From Aurelia coerulea (taxonomy: Eukaryota > Cnidaria > Scyphozoa > Semaeostomeae > Ulmaridae): 64,000 bases of DNA. The notes under the pieces are model-generated. The model made no database searches. It saw only the letters and a list, made by a program, of their open reading frames with translations, and was not told the DNA's origin. The position numbers and the translations under genes were made by a program. Below are positions 46,630 to 57,740 of the stretch, piece by piece. The stretch covers positions 12,200,001 through 12,264,000 of the forward strand of contig CM076943.1 of the NCBI GenBank assembly GCA_039566865.1, written 5' to 3'. Each line of letters starts with the position of its first letter. Within the stretch, counting starts at the first letter, position 1.

Positions 46630-48665
46630 ACAAATCAACACTACCATAACTAATGTCACCATAGCCACACCATCACCATCATCACCACCATCACCATCAT
46701 CACCATCACTGTCATCAACACTACCATAACTAATGTCACCATCGCCACACCATCACCATCATCACCACCATCACTATCATCACTATCATCACCACCATCA
46801 CCATCATCACTATCACTGTCATCAACACTACCATAACTAATGTCACCATAGCCACACCATCACCATCATTACCACCATCACAATCATCACTATCATTACC
46901 ACCATCACTATCATCACTATCACTGTCATCAACACTACCATAACTAATGTCACCATAGCCACACCATCACCATCATTACCACCATCACAATCATCACTAT
47001 CATTACCACCATCACTATCATCACTATCACTGTCATCAACACTACCATAACTAATGTCACCATCGCCACACCATCACCATCATTACCACCATCACAATCA
47101 TCACTATCATTACCACCATCACTATCATCACTATCACTGTCATCAACACTACCATAACTAATGTCACCATAGCCACACCACCATCACCATCATCACTATC
47201 ATTACCACCATTACCATCATCACCATCACTGTCATCAACACTACCATAACTAATGTCACCATCGCCACACCATCACCATCATTACCACCATCACTATCAT
47301 CACTATCATTACCACCATCACTATCATCACTATCACTGTCATCAACACTACCATAACTAATGTCACCATAGCCACACCATCACCATCATTACCACCATCA
47401 AAATCATCACTATCATTACCACCATCACAATCATCACTATCATTGCCACCATCACCATCATCACCATCATCACCATCATCACCATCACTGTCATCAACAC
47501 TACTATAACTAATGTCACCATAGCCACACCATCACCATCATTACCACCATCACAATCATCACTATCATTACCACCATCACTATCATCACTATCACTGTCA
47601 TCAACACTACCATAACTAATGTCACCATAGCCACACCATCACCATCATTACCACCATCACAATCATCACTATCATTACCACCATCACCATCATCACTATC
47701 ATTGCCACCATCACCATCATCACCATCACTGTCATCAACACTACCATAACTAATGTCACCATAGCCACACCATCACCATCATTACCACCATCACTATCAT
47801 CACTATCATTACCACCACTACCATCATCACCATCACTGTCATCAACACTACCATAACTAATGTCACCATAGCCACACCATCACCATCATCACCACCATCA
47901 CAGTCATCACTATCATTACCACCACTACCATCATCACCATCACTGTCATCACTATCATTGCCACCATTACCATCATCACCATCACTGTCATCAACACTAC
48001 CATAACTAATGTGACCATCGCCACACCATCACCATCATTGCCACCATCACCATCATCACTATCACTGTCATCACTATCATTACCACCATCACCATCATCA
48101 CCATCACTGTCATCAACACTACCATAACTAATGTCACCATCGCCACACCATCACCATCATCACCACCATCACTATTATCACTATTATTGCCACCATTACC
48201 ATCATCACCATCACTGTCATCAACACTACCATAACTAATGTGACCATCGTCACACCATCACCACCATCACTATCATCACTATCATTACCACCATCACCAT
48301 CATCACCATCACTGTCATCAACACTGCCATAACTAATGTCACCATCGCCACACCATCACCATCATCACCACCATCACTATCATCACTATCATTACCACCA
48401 TCACCATCATCACCATCACTGTCATCAACACTACCATAACTAATGTGACCATCGCCACACCATCACCATCATCACCACCATCACTATCATCACTATCATT
48501 ACCGCCATCACCATCATCACCATCACTGCCATCAACATTACCATAACTAATGTCACCATCGCCCCACCACCATCACTATCATCATTATCATTGCCACCAT
48601 CACCGCCACTAGCACCACCTTCATTATCAACACAATCATCACCATCACCATCGTCGCCAAAGTTA
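46630..48665. repeat. CAY-rich satellite A (81-150 bp units)
   Basis: About 18 units each start with an anchor CACTACCATAACTAATGTCA, then CC and CATCGCCACACC or CATAGCCACACC, followed by a variable number of CATCACCATCATCACCAC-type triplets. Spacing between anchors is 81-150 bp, differing by whole triplets, which points to slippage as well as unequal exchange. A shorter array of the same units is at 50150-50742. The plus strand is almost devoid of G. His-rich frames through it are shadows. Confidence 0.9.
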
Positions 48666-48877
48666 TAAAATATTTTTACAGAGTGATACACCCCCTGGTA
48701 TTGGCATTTTAAATTGCATTTTAGATGTTGAATTGCCTTTTACATTAGAGATTGTCTTCTCAAATTGCATGCAATCCATTGTTTTCAAGAAAAATCCGTA
48801 AAAATCCCTAAAATCCTATCCTATTTTTCGGAAGGGTGACATTGTTGAGGATACTGAGGACCGCCCCTTTTGTTTAA

Positions 48878-49202
48878 AGGGGCTGGGTCACGTAAAGTAA
48901 ACAAACTTCTTTCGAAACGACGATTTTGCAGTTTTTTTGACAGGCCATATCACACAGAAATGTCCACTATTTTTCTCAAAATGAAAGTGCTAGTTTGAAG
49001 ATGAACTCTTTAACTTCTTAGAGAAACAAACGAAACAACCATATGTTGTAAGATTGCAAAGATATTGATGGATTTTTAGAAGTAACTTTATTGTGGATTC
49101 ACCCTATCCACTAAAATCTTCGCAGAACACAATGGGCGCGTGCCGGCGCGTGCGGGCAACAATATAGATAATAAACAGAACAGATTACGTGACCCAGCCC
49201 CT
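48878..49202. mobile_element. TTAA-flanked (piggyBac-like) MITE, copy 1
   Basis: AGGGGCTGGGTCACGTAA at the left end and TTACGTGACCCAGCCCCT at the right are perfect inverse repeats. Each is bordered by TTAA (48874-48877 and 49203-49206), the target of piggyBac transposases. The 325-bp length and lack of a transposase make it non-autonomous. Confidence 0.8.
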
Positions 49203-49240
49203 TTAAGCCTTTTGTTATGCTGGTGCGGTTTGAAAGCAGA

Positions 49241-50160
49241 TCATCACCACCACCACTGTCCCCAACATCACCATCACCACTACCACCACCACCACCATTA
49301 CCATCACCACTACCATCACCAGCACCACTATCACCATTATCACTATTACCATCATCACCACTACCACTGCCATTGCCATCACCACCACCACCACTGTCAT
49401 TGCCATCACCACCACCACCACCACCATTACCATCACCAGCACCACTATCACCACTATCACTATTACCATCATCACCACCACCACCACCACCATTACCATC
49501 ACCAGCACCACTATCACCACTATCACTATTACCATCATCATCACCACCACCACCACCATTACCATCACCAGCACCACTATCACCACTATCACTATTACCA
49601 TCATCACCACCACCACCACCACCATTACCATCACCAGCACCACTATCACCACTATCACTATTACCATCATCACCACCACCACCACCACCATTACCATCAC
49701 CAGCACCACTATCACCACTATCACTATTACCATCATCATCACCACCACCACCACCATTACCATCACCAGCACCACTATCACCACTATCACTATTACCATC
49801 ATCACCACCACCACCACCACCATTTCCATCACCAGCACCACTATCACCACTATCACTATTACCATCATCACCACCACCACCACCACCATTACCATCACCA
49901 GCACCACTATCACCACTACCATCACCAGCACCACTATCACCATTATCACTATTACCATCATCACCACTACCACTGCCATTGCCATCACCACCACCACCAC
50001 TGTCATTGCCATCACCACCACCACCACCACCATTACCATCACCAGCACCACTATCACCACTATCACTATTACCATCATCACCACCACCACCACCACCATT
50101 ACCATCACCAGCACCACTATCACCACTATCACTATTACCATCATCATCACCACTATCATT
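49241..50160. repeat. 66-bp satellite B, short array (~14 units)
   Basis: Units of 66 or 63 bp read CACCAGCACCACTATCACCA followed by CTATCACTATTACCATCATC and a run of CACs. The only regular G on the plus strand is in CAGCACC. A variant segment (CCACTGCCATTGCCATCACC, then CACTGTCATTGCC) marks a higher-order unit and occurs at about 49365 and 49970. Confidence 0.92.
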
Positions 50161-50742
50161 ACCACCATCACTATCATCACCATCACTGTCATCAACACTA
50201 CTATAACTAATGTCGCCATCGCCACACCATCACCATCATCACCACCATCACTATCATCACTATCATTGCCACCATCACCATCATCACCATCACTGTCATC
50301 AACACTACCATAACTAATGTCACCATCGCCACACCATCACCATCATCACCACCATCACAATCATCACTATCATTACCACCACTACCATCATCACCATCAC
50401 TGTCATCAACACTACCATAACTAATGTTGCCATCGCCACACCATCACCATCATCACCACCATCACTATCATCACTATCATTGCCACCATTACCATCATCA
50501 CCATCACTGTCATCAACACTACCATAACTAATGTGACCATCGCCACACCATCACCATCATCACCACCATCACTATCATCACTATCATTACCACAATCACC
50601 ATCATCACCATCACTGTCATCAATACTACCATAACTAATGCCACCATCATCACCACCATCACTATCATCACTATCATTACCACCATCACCGCCAATAACA
50701 CCACCTTCATTATCAACACCATCATCACCATCACCATCGTCG
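50150..50742. repeat. Satellite A, second array
   Basis: Five units with the CACTACCATAACTAATG anchor lead into ATCGTCGCCAAAGTTGTATAA, exactly as the first array leads into 48655-48670. It is part of the 2084-bp duplication, but shorter. Confidence 0.85.
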
Positions 50743-50961
50743 CCAAAGTTGTATAATATTTTTACAGAGTGATACACCCCCTGGTATTGGCATTTTATTG
50801 CATTTTAGATGTTGAATTGCCTTTTACATTAGAGATTGTCTTCTCAAATTGCATGCAATCCATTGTTTTCAAGAAAAATCCGTAAAAATCCCTAAAATCC
50901 TATCCTATTTTTCGGAAGGGTGACATTGTTGAGGATACTGAGGACCGCCCCTTTTGTTTAA

Positions 50962-51286
50962 AGGGGCTGGGTCACGTAAAGTAAACAAACTTCTTTCGAA
51001 ACGACGATTTTGCAGTTTTTTTGACAGACCATATCACACAGAAATGTCCACTATTTTTCTCAAAATGAAAGTGCTAGTTTGAAGATGAACTCTTTAACTT
51101 CTTAGAGAAACAAACGAAACAACCATATGTTGTAAGATTGCAAAGATATTGATGGATTTTTAGAAGTAACTTTATTGTGGATTCACCCTATCCACTAAAA
51201 TCTTCGCAGAACACAATGGGCGCGTGCCGGCGCGTGCGGGCAACAATATAGATAATAAACAGAACAGATTACGTGACCCAGCCCCT
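50962..51286. mobile_element. TTAA-flanked MITE, copy 2 (by segmental duplication)
   Basis: This is the same 325-bp element as at 48878-49202, displaced by exactly 2084 bp together with its flanks. The second copy therefore arose by duplication of the region, not by transposition. Confidence 0.85.
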
Positions 51287-54200
51287 TTAAGCCTTTTGTT
51301 ATGCTGGTGCGGTTTGAAAGCAGATCATCACCACCACCACTGTCCCCAACATCACCATCACCACTACCACCACCACCACCATTACCATCACCACTACCAT
51401 CACCAGCACCACTATCACCATTATCACTATTACCATCATCACCACTACCACTGCCATTGCCATCACCACCACCACCACTGTCATTGCCATCACCACCACC
51501 ACCACCACCATTACCATCACCAGCACCACTATCACCACTATCACTATTACAATCATCACCACCACCACCACCACCATTACCATCACCAGCACCACTATCA
51601 CCACTATCACTATTACCATCATCATCACCACCACCACCACCATTACCATCACCACTACCATCACCAGCACCACTATCACCATTATCACTATTACCATCAT
51701 CACCACTACCACTGCCATTGCCATCACCACCACCACCACTGTCATTGCCATCACCACCACCACCACCACCATTACCATCACCAGCACCACTATCACCACT
51801 ATCACTATTACCATCATCACCACCACCACCACCACCATTACCATCACCAGCACCACTATCACCACTATCACTATTACCATCATCACCACCACCACGACCA
51901 CCATTTCCATCACCAGCACCACTATCACCACTATCACTATTACCATCATCACCACCACCACCACCACCATTACCATCACCAGCACCACTATCACCACTAC
52001 CATCACCAGCACCACTATCACCATTATCACTATTACCATCATCACCACTACCACTGCCATTGCCATCACCACCACCACCACTGTCATTGCCATCACCACC
52101 ACCACCACCACCATTACCATCACCAGCACCACTATCACCACTATCACCACTATCACTATTACCATCATCACCACCACCACCACCACCATTACCATCACCA
52201 GCACCACTATCACCACTATCACTATTACCATCATCATCACCACCACCACCACCATTACCATCACCAGCACCACTATCACCACTATCACTATTACCATCAT
52301 CACCACCACCACCACCACCATTTCCATCACCAGCACCACTATCACCAAAATCACTATTACCATCATCATCACCACCACCACCACCATTACCATCACCAGC
52401 ACCACTATCACCACTATCACTATTACCATCATCACCACCACCACCACCACCATTACCATCACCAGCACCACTATCACCACTATCACTATTACCATCATCA
52501 CCACCACCACCACCACCATTACCATCACCAGCACCACTATCACCACTATCACTATTACCATCATCACCACCACCACCACCACCATTACCATCACCAGCAC
52601 CACTATCACCACTATCACTATTACCATCATCACCACCACCACCACCACCATTTCCATCACCAGCACCACTATCACCACTATCACTATTACCATCATCACC
52701 ACCACCACCACCACCATTACCATCACCAGCACCACTATCACCACTATCACTATTACCATCATCATCACCACCACCACCACCATTACCATCACCAGCACCA
52801 CTATCACCACTATCACTATTACCATCATCATCACCACCACCACCACCATTACCATCACCAGCACCACTATCACCACTATCACTATTACCATCATCATCAC
52901 CACCACCACCACCATTTCCATCACCAGCACCACTATCACCACTATCACTATTACCATCATCACCACCACCACCACCACCATTACCATCACCAGCACCACT
53001 ATCACCACTACCATCACCAGCACCACTATCACCATTATCACTATTACCATCATCACCACTACCACTGCCATTGCCATCACCACCACCACCACTGTCATTG
53101 CCATCACCACCACCACCACCACCATTACCATCACCAGCACCACTATCACCACTATCACTATTACCATCATCACCACCACCACCACCACCATTACCATCAC
53201 CAGCACCACTAACACCACTATTACCATCATCATCACCACCACCACCACCATTACCATCACCAGCACCACTATCACCACTATCACTATTACCATCATCACC
53301 ACCACCACCACCACCATTTCCATCACCAGCACCACTATCACCAAAATCACTATTACCATCATCATCACCACCACCACCACCATTACCATCACCAGCACCA
53401 CTATCACCACTATCACTATTACCATCATCACCACCACCACCACCACCATTACCATCACCAGCACCACTATCACCACTATCACTATTACCATCATCACCAC
53501 CACCACCACCACCATTTCCATCACAAGCACCACTATCACCACTATCACTATTACCATCATCACCACCACCACCACCACCATTACCATCACCAGCACCACT
53601 ATCACCACTATCACTATTACCATCATCATCACCACCACCACCACCATTACCATCACCAGCACCACTATCACCACTATCACTATTACAATCATCATCACCA
53701 CCACCACCACCATTTCCATCACCAGCACCACTATCACCACTATCACTATTACCATCATCACCACCACCACCACCACCATTACCATCACCAGCACCACTAT
53801 CACCACTATCACTATTACCATCATCACCACCACCACCACCACCATTTCCATCACCAGCACCACTATCACCACTATCACTATTACCATCATCATCACCACC
53901 ACCACCACCATTACCATCACCAGCACCACTATCACCACTATCACTATTACCATCATCATCACCACCACCACCACCATTACCATCACCAGCACCACTATCA
54001 CCACTATCACTATTACCATCATCATCACCACCACCACCACCATTACCATCACCAGCACCACTATCACCACTATCACTATTACCATCATCACCACCACCAC
54101 CACCACCATTACCATCACCAGCACCACTATCACCACTATCACTATTACCATCATCATCACCACCACCACCACCATTTCCATCACCAGCACCACTATCACC

Positions 54201-56165
54201 ACTATCACTATTACCATCATCACCACCACCACCACCACCATTACCATCACCAGCACCACTATCACCACTATCACTATTACCATCATCACCACCACCACCA
54301 CCACCATTACCATCACCAGCACCACTATCACCACTATCACTATTACCATCATCATCACCACCACCACCACCATTACCATCACCAGCACCACTATCACCAC
54401 TATCACTATTACCATCATCATCACCACCACCACCACCATTACCATCACCAGCACCACTATCACCACTATCACTATTACCATCATCACCACCACCACCACC
54501 ACCATTACCATCACCAGCACCACTATCACCACTATCACTATTACCATCATCATCACCACCACCACCACCATTTCCATCACCAGCACCACTATCACCACTA
54601 TCACTATTACCATCATCATCACCACCACCACCACCATTTCCATCACCAGCACCACTATCACCACTATCACTATTACCATCATCACCACCACCACCACCAC
54701 CATTACCATCACCAGCACCACTATCACCACTATCACTATTACCATCATCATCACCACCACCACCACCATTTCCATCACCAGCACCACTATCACCACTATC
54801 ACTATTACCATCATCACCACCACCACCACCACCATTACCATCACCAGCACCACTATCACCACTACCATCACCAGCACCACTATCACCATTATCACTATTA
54901 CCATCATCACCACTACCACTGCCATTGCCATCACCACCACCACCACTGTCATTGCCATCACCACCACCACCACCACCATTACCATCACCAGCACCACTAT
55001 CACCACTATCACTATTACCATCATCACCACCACCACCACCACCATTACCATCACCAGCACCACTAACACCACTATTACCATCATCATCACCACCACCACC
55101 ACCATTACCATCACCAGCACCACTATCACCACTATCACTATTACCATCATCACCACCACCACCACCACCATTACCATCACCAGCACCACTATCACCACTA
55201 TCACTATTACCATCATCACCACCACCACCACCACCATTTCCATCACCAGCACCACCATCACCACTATCACTATTACCATCATCACCACCACCACCACCAC
55301 CACCATTTCCATCACCAGCACCACTATCACCACTATCACTATTACCATCATCATCACCACCACTACCACCATTTCCATCACCAGCACCACTATCACCACT
55401 ATCACTAATACCATCATCACCACCAGCACCACCACCATTACCATCACCAGCACCACTATCACCACTATCACTATTACCATCATCACCACCACCACCACCA
55501 CCACCATTTCCATCACCAGCACCACTATCACCACTATCACTATTACCATCATCACCACCAGCACCACCACCATTACCATCACCAGCACCACTATCACCAC
55601 TATCACTATTACCATCATCACCACCACCACCACCACCACCATTTCCATCACCAGCACCACTATCACCACTATCACTATTTCCATCATCACCACCAGCACC
55701 ACCACCATTTCCATCACCAGCACCACTATCACCACTATCACTATTACCATCATCATCACCACCACTACCACCATTTCCATCACCAGCACCACTATCACCA
55801 CTATCACTAATACCATCATCACCACCAGCACCACCACCATTACCATCACCAGCACCACTATCACCACTATCACTATTACCATCATCACCACCACCACCAC
55901 CACCACCACCATTGCCATCACCAGCACCACTATCACCACTATCACTATTACCATCATCACCACCACCACCACCACCATTACCATCACCAGCACCACTATC
56001 ACCACTATCACTATTACCATCATCATCACCACCACTACCATCACCATCATTCCCACTACTGCAGCCGCTACTACTTCTACACTTTCCTCCGGAACGTCCT
56101 CTACAGGACTGATGGTAGCCCTCGGCAGAAACACATTTCATAATACTGAGCACCTTCCGAGGCAA
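51195..56165 (-). CDS. Very long repetitive open frame (1656 codons), coding status doubtful
   Basis: On the minus strand one frame runs without stop through the whole 66-bp array. Its start is non-repetitive, MPRKVLSIMKCVSAEGYHQS then CRGRSGGKCRSSSGCSSG; about 70 copies of a 22-residue Gly/Asp/Ser/Asn unit follow ([20 protein letters not shown]); it ends [20 protein letters not shown] and a Cys/Arg-rich tail. If translated it would be a highly acidic, glycine-rich structural or secreted matrix-like protein. However, other frames on both strands are equally open, because the array is built of stop-free triplets and has few G on the plus strand. The tail lies in the duplicated TTAA element. 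There is no clear signal peptide or splice evidence. I consider it more likely non-coding. Confidence 0.2.
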   Translation of the reverse strand: MPRKVLSIMKCVSAEGYHQSCRGRSGGKCRSSSGCSSGNDGDGSGGDDDGNSDSGDSGAGDGNGGGGGGDDGNSDSGDSGAGDGNGGGGGGGGDDGNSDSGDSGAGDGNGGGAGGDDGISDSGDSGAGDGNGGSGGDDDGNSDSGDSGAGDGNGGGAGGDDGNSDSGDSGAGDGNGGGGGGGDDGNSDSGDSGAGDGNGGGAGGDDGNSDSGDSGAGDGNGGGGGGGDDGNSDSGDSGAGDGNGGGAGGDDGISDSGDSGAGDGNGGSGGDDDGNSDSGDSGAGDGNGGGGGGGDDGNSDSGDGGAGDGNGGGGGGDDGNSDSGDSGAGDGNGGGGGGDDGNSDSGDSGAGDGNGGGGGDDDGNSGVSGAGDGNGGGGGGDDGNSDSGDSGAGDGNGGGGGGDGNDSGGGGDGNGSGSGDDGNSDNGDSGAGDGSGDSGAGDGNGGGGGGDDGNSDSGDSGAGDGNGGGGGDDDGNSDSGDSGAGDGNGGGGGGDDGNSDSGDSGAGDGNGGGGGDDDGNSDSGDSGAGDGNGGGGGDDDGNSDSGDSGAGDGNGGGGGGDDGNSDSGDSGAGDGNGGGGGDDDGNSDSGDSGAGDGNGGGGGDDDGNSDSGDSGAGDGNGGGGGGDDGNSDSGDSGAGDGNGGGGGGDDGNSDSGDSGAGDGNGGGGGDDDGNSDSGDSGAGDGNGGGGGGDDGNSDSGDSGAGDGNGGGGGDDDGNSDSGDSGAGDGNGGGGGDDDGNSDSGDSGAGDGNGGGGGDDDGNSDSGDSGAGDGNGGGGGGDDGNSDSGDSGAGDGNGGGGGGDDGNSDSGDSGAGDGNGGGGGDDDCNSDSGDSGAGDGNGGGGGDDDGNSDSGDSGAGDGNGGGGGGDDGNSDSGDSGACDGNGGGGGGDDGNSDSGDSGAGDGNGGGGGGDDGNSDSGDSGAGDGNGGGGGDDDGNSDFGDSGAGDGNGGGGGGDDGNSDSGDSGAGDGNGGGGGDDDGNSGVSGAGDGNGGGGGGDDGNSDSGDSGAGDGNGGGGGGDGNDSGGGGDGNGSGSGDDGNSDNGDSGAGDGSGDSGAGDGNGGGGGGDDGNSDSGDSGAGDGNGGGGGDDDGNSDSGDSGAGDGNGGGGGDDDGNSDSGDSGAGDGNGGGGGDDDGNSDSGDSGAGDGNGGGGGGDDGNSDSGDSGAGDGNGGGGGGDDGNSDSGDSGAGDGNGGGGGGDDGNSDSGDSGAGDGNGGGGGGDDGNSDSGDSGAGDGNGGGGGGDDGNSDSGDSGAGDGNGGGGGDDDGNSDFGDSGAGDGNGGGGGGDDGNSDSGDSGAGDGNGGGGGDDDGNSDSGDSGAGDGNGGGGGGDDGNSDSGDSGDSGAGDGNGGGGGGDGNDSGGGGDGNGSGSGDDGNSDNGDSGAGDGSGDSGAGDGNGGGGGGDDGNSDSGDSGAGDGNGGRGGGDDGNSDSGDSGAGDGNGGGGGGDDGNSDSGDSGAGDGNGGGGGGDGNDSGGGGDGNGSGSGDDGNSDNGDSGAGDGSGDGNGGGGGDDDGNSDSGDSGAGDGNGGGGGGDDCNSDSGDSGAGDGNGGGGGGDGNDSGGGGDGNGSGSGDDGNSDNGDSGAGDGSGDGNGGGGGSGDGDVGDSGGGDDLLSNRTSITKGLKGLGHVICSVYYLYCCPHAPARAHCVLRRF
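51325..56050. repeat. 66-bp satellite B, long array (~70 units) with higher-order structure
   Basis: The array is about 4.7 kb of 63/66-bp units. Frequent variants are CACCACCAC versus CATCATCAC, TTACCATC versus TTTCCATC, and rarer ACCAAAATCAC, CTAACACCAC and CCACCAGCACC. The variant segment with CCACTGCCATTGCCATCACC occurs at about 51446, 51708, 52045, 53065 and 54915, and the blocks between share the same order of variants, so unequal exchange of multi-unit blocks shaped it. Units near 55240-55900 share private variants (CACCAGCACCACCACC), marking a distinct edge domain. On the minus strand every unit has five or more consecutive GGT triplets. Confidence 0.93.
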
Positions 56166-56169
56166 TACA

Positions 56170-56840
56170 TAGACCGCCTTTTAAGACTTTAATTCCTTTG
56201 ATTTGCATAATTTTTCAACTGGTGTTTACATTTGAGAATAGCGTCAACCCTATTTAATTTAGTGAAGAGTTTGTGACCGGCTGACTTTAACTACCTACGT
56301 TACAAAGATTCACTTTAAAAGTAGCTGGAAAAGTGGCGTCTTTTTTAATCGTTTTGGTAAGTCTATCCACGCAAAAGATGACGTCCTTGAAATCTCATCT
56401 TCTCGTATCGGTTCCTGACTTTCATCGTTCTTACTCTACTCCAAGAAAAGCCTCTCCAACCAATTAATTTTATGGTAGGTTTCCTAGTAGCTAGCCCACC
56501 TTCTCGTGGTTGCCACTTGAATTAATACATTGATTCTTTATAGAAAACTGAGAATTTGAAATACAGTTGAAGAAACAAGATAAACTACGGTACATTTTGG
56601 ATTTGCTGGACTGAATGGCAGAGCTTCTTATAAAGTATCTTGAATACTCTGTTGGCTCACTTTGGGACAAACTATTGGCGAGGTAATTCATTGAAAAAAC
56701 AATTACGTAAACTTCTTTGTTGTCTTTGTGGCCTACAAATCTAAAATTAAACAGTTCGTTACAACTTGCCACAGAATGTTTCAGCAAAATATCAGTCGTA
56801 GAAAGTAAATATATCTCCAACCTTTCTTGAACGGCAAAAA
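56170..56840. other. Spacer upstream of gene 3
   Basis: I see no supported gene. A 109-codon minus-strand frame at 56491-56820 has no recognisable domain. The TATA/initiator signals of gene 3 would be expected at 56800-56925, but none stands out. Confidence 0.4.
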
Positions 56841-56924
56841 GCGTCGACGGTCTTCAAAGTGGCTGCAAAGTAGCAAGGAAAATCTGGAAATAATTTGACA
56901 TCATCAAGCAGTTAGATGTTTACA

Positions 56925-56986
56925 ATGGCGGCAACAATGATGTTTCATATCCTGCTCCTTGGAATAATCATCTGTAAATCTGGTGG
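56925..56986 (+). CDS. Gene 3, probable signal-peptide exon
   Basis: ATG at 56925 starts MAATMMFHILLLGIIICKSG, a classic short hydrophobic signal sequence, followed by a GTGAG donor leaving two bases (GG). The next exon on the same strand whose phase fits begins at about 58512 and encodes a secreted or membrane cysteine motif, so a link is plausible. Exons between may be missing: an unassigned open stretch at 57711-57902 contains ELMFESTQLLHAIYLAKGAA. The exon itself is supported by the strong signal peptide and donor; the linkage is inference. Confidence 0.5.
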
Positions 56987-57239
56987 GTGAGACTTCTGGT
57001 GATCGAGTTTATTTTTTCATACCGAAGGAAGTTGTAACCGGGGAAGTTGTACCATAGGCGCTTACGAAGCAGCTTTTGAAGTTAGACGCCCTACCACCAT
57101 ATAGGACCAACGAATCACACATTCAAGCGTGATATTTTTTGTGTTCACGACATCATGCTCAACAAAATGATAATTCCTCGATGACGAGGTACCTTGCCCT
57201 TCGTAACAATATGGGTGTACGTAGCGTAGAGGTACAGTA

Positions 57240-57740
57240 AACTCGTTTTTATTATAAGCAACCAAGGTCCCGGGCTGATAGGAAGTTTCTTGAAATTTTA
57301 GGAAACTTTTGCTACCAACAGTTTCTGAGGAGTTTCTTCTCTACCAAATACCGGAAGTGCAGAGTTAGTTCTTTTTAGTAAGAAGGGATCCCTAATTACT
57401 TAGTACTGTTAGTAAGATCTCACAACAAGTAAGGACATAATTCGCACTCAAAGCTATGTCAATTGCTATCGTTGTCCAGTGTCAGTGCACAGGTGGCATC
57501 AAATATTAAAGAAATCGTAAAAATTGCTTACTCATGTTGAATTCCTTGTTGTATTTCTGCTGTATTCTTTCCTTGTCCCTGACCAACAAGGAATACAACA
57601 TGAGTAAGCAATTTTTACGATTTCTTTAATATTTGATGCCGCCTGTGAATGAATGCTGCAAATCACGAAAATTTCTTATCTTTTTCAATTCAGGTAGCAC
57701 GGTTTATTAAACTTCAAAAATTGAGCAGTGCACATCACAT
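57240..57740. repeat. Foldback element homologous to 18172-18540, carrying a hairpin insertion
   Basis: TTATAAGCAACCAAGGTCCC, GGAAGTTTCTTGAAATTTTA, CGGAAGTGCAGAGTT, CACAACAAGTAAGGACATAA and CAGTGTCAGTG follow the order of the 18172-18540 element. The right end (AATTCAGGTAGCACGGTTTA) corresponds too. The difference is an extra hairpin at 57488-57647. Confidence 0.6.
57488..57647. repeat. Near-perfect 64-bp-arm hairpin
   Basis: The left arm 57488-57551 and right arm 57584-57647 are inverse with about two mismatches (CACAGGTGGCATCAAATATT and AATATTTGATGCCGCCTGTG; TTACTCATGTTGAATTCC and GGAATACAACATGAGTAA). The loop is about 32 bases (TATTTCTGCTGTATTC...). An RNA from either strand would form a stable stem longer than an animal pre-miRNA. 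Confidence 0.9.

Larger units (their letters stand above)
48665..51385. repeat. 2084-bp tandem segmental duplication
   Basis: The unique stretch 48665-49260 (starting after CATCGTCGCCAAAG, containing CACCCCCTGGTATTGGCATT) is repeated at 50745-51344, offset 2084 bp, with only a few changes (a 2-base deletion near 50795; CAGGCCAT versus CAGACCAT). The duplicated block comprises the end of satellite A, the unique stretch with a TTAA element, and the beginning of satellite B. The near identity implies a very recent event or ongoing exchange. Confidence 0.9.

Noticed and set aside
49140..53212. Long His-rich and Pro/Ser-rich open frames on the plus strand
   Set aside because: They are translations of a CAY-triplet satellite in which nearly every frame is open; there is no independent coding signal and the neighbouring frames are just as long.
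51299..56134. 1611-codon Val/Met/Ile-rich minus-strand frame (membrane-like)
   Set aside because: Same satellite in another frame. The common A/T variant in each unit changes Val to Glu here, which a membrane protein would not tolerate repeatedly.
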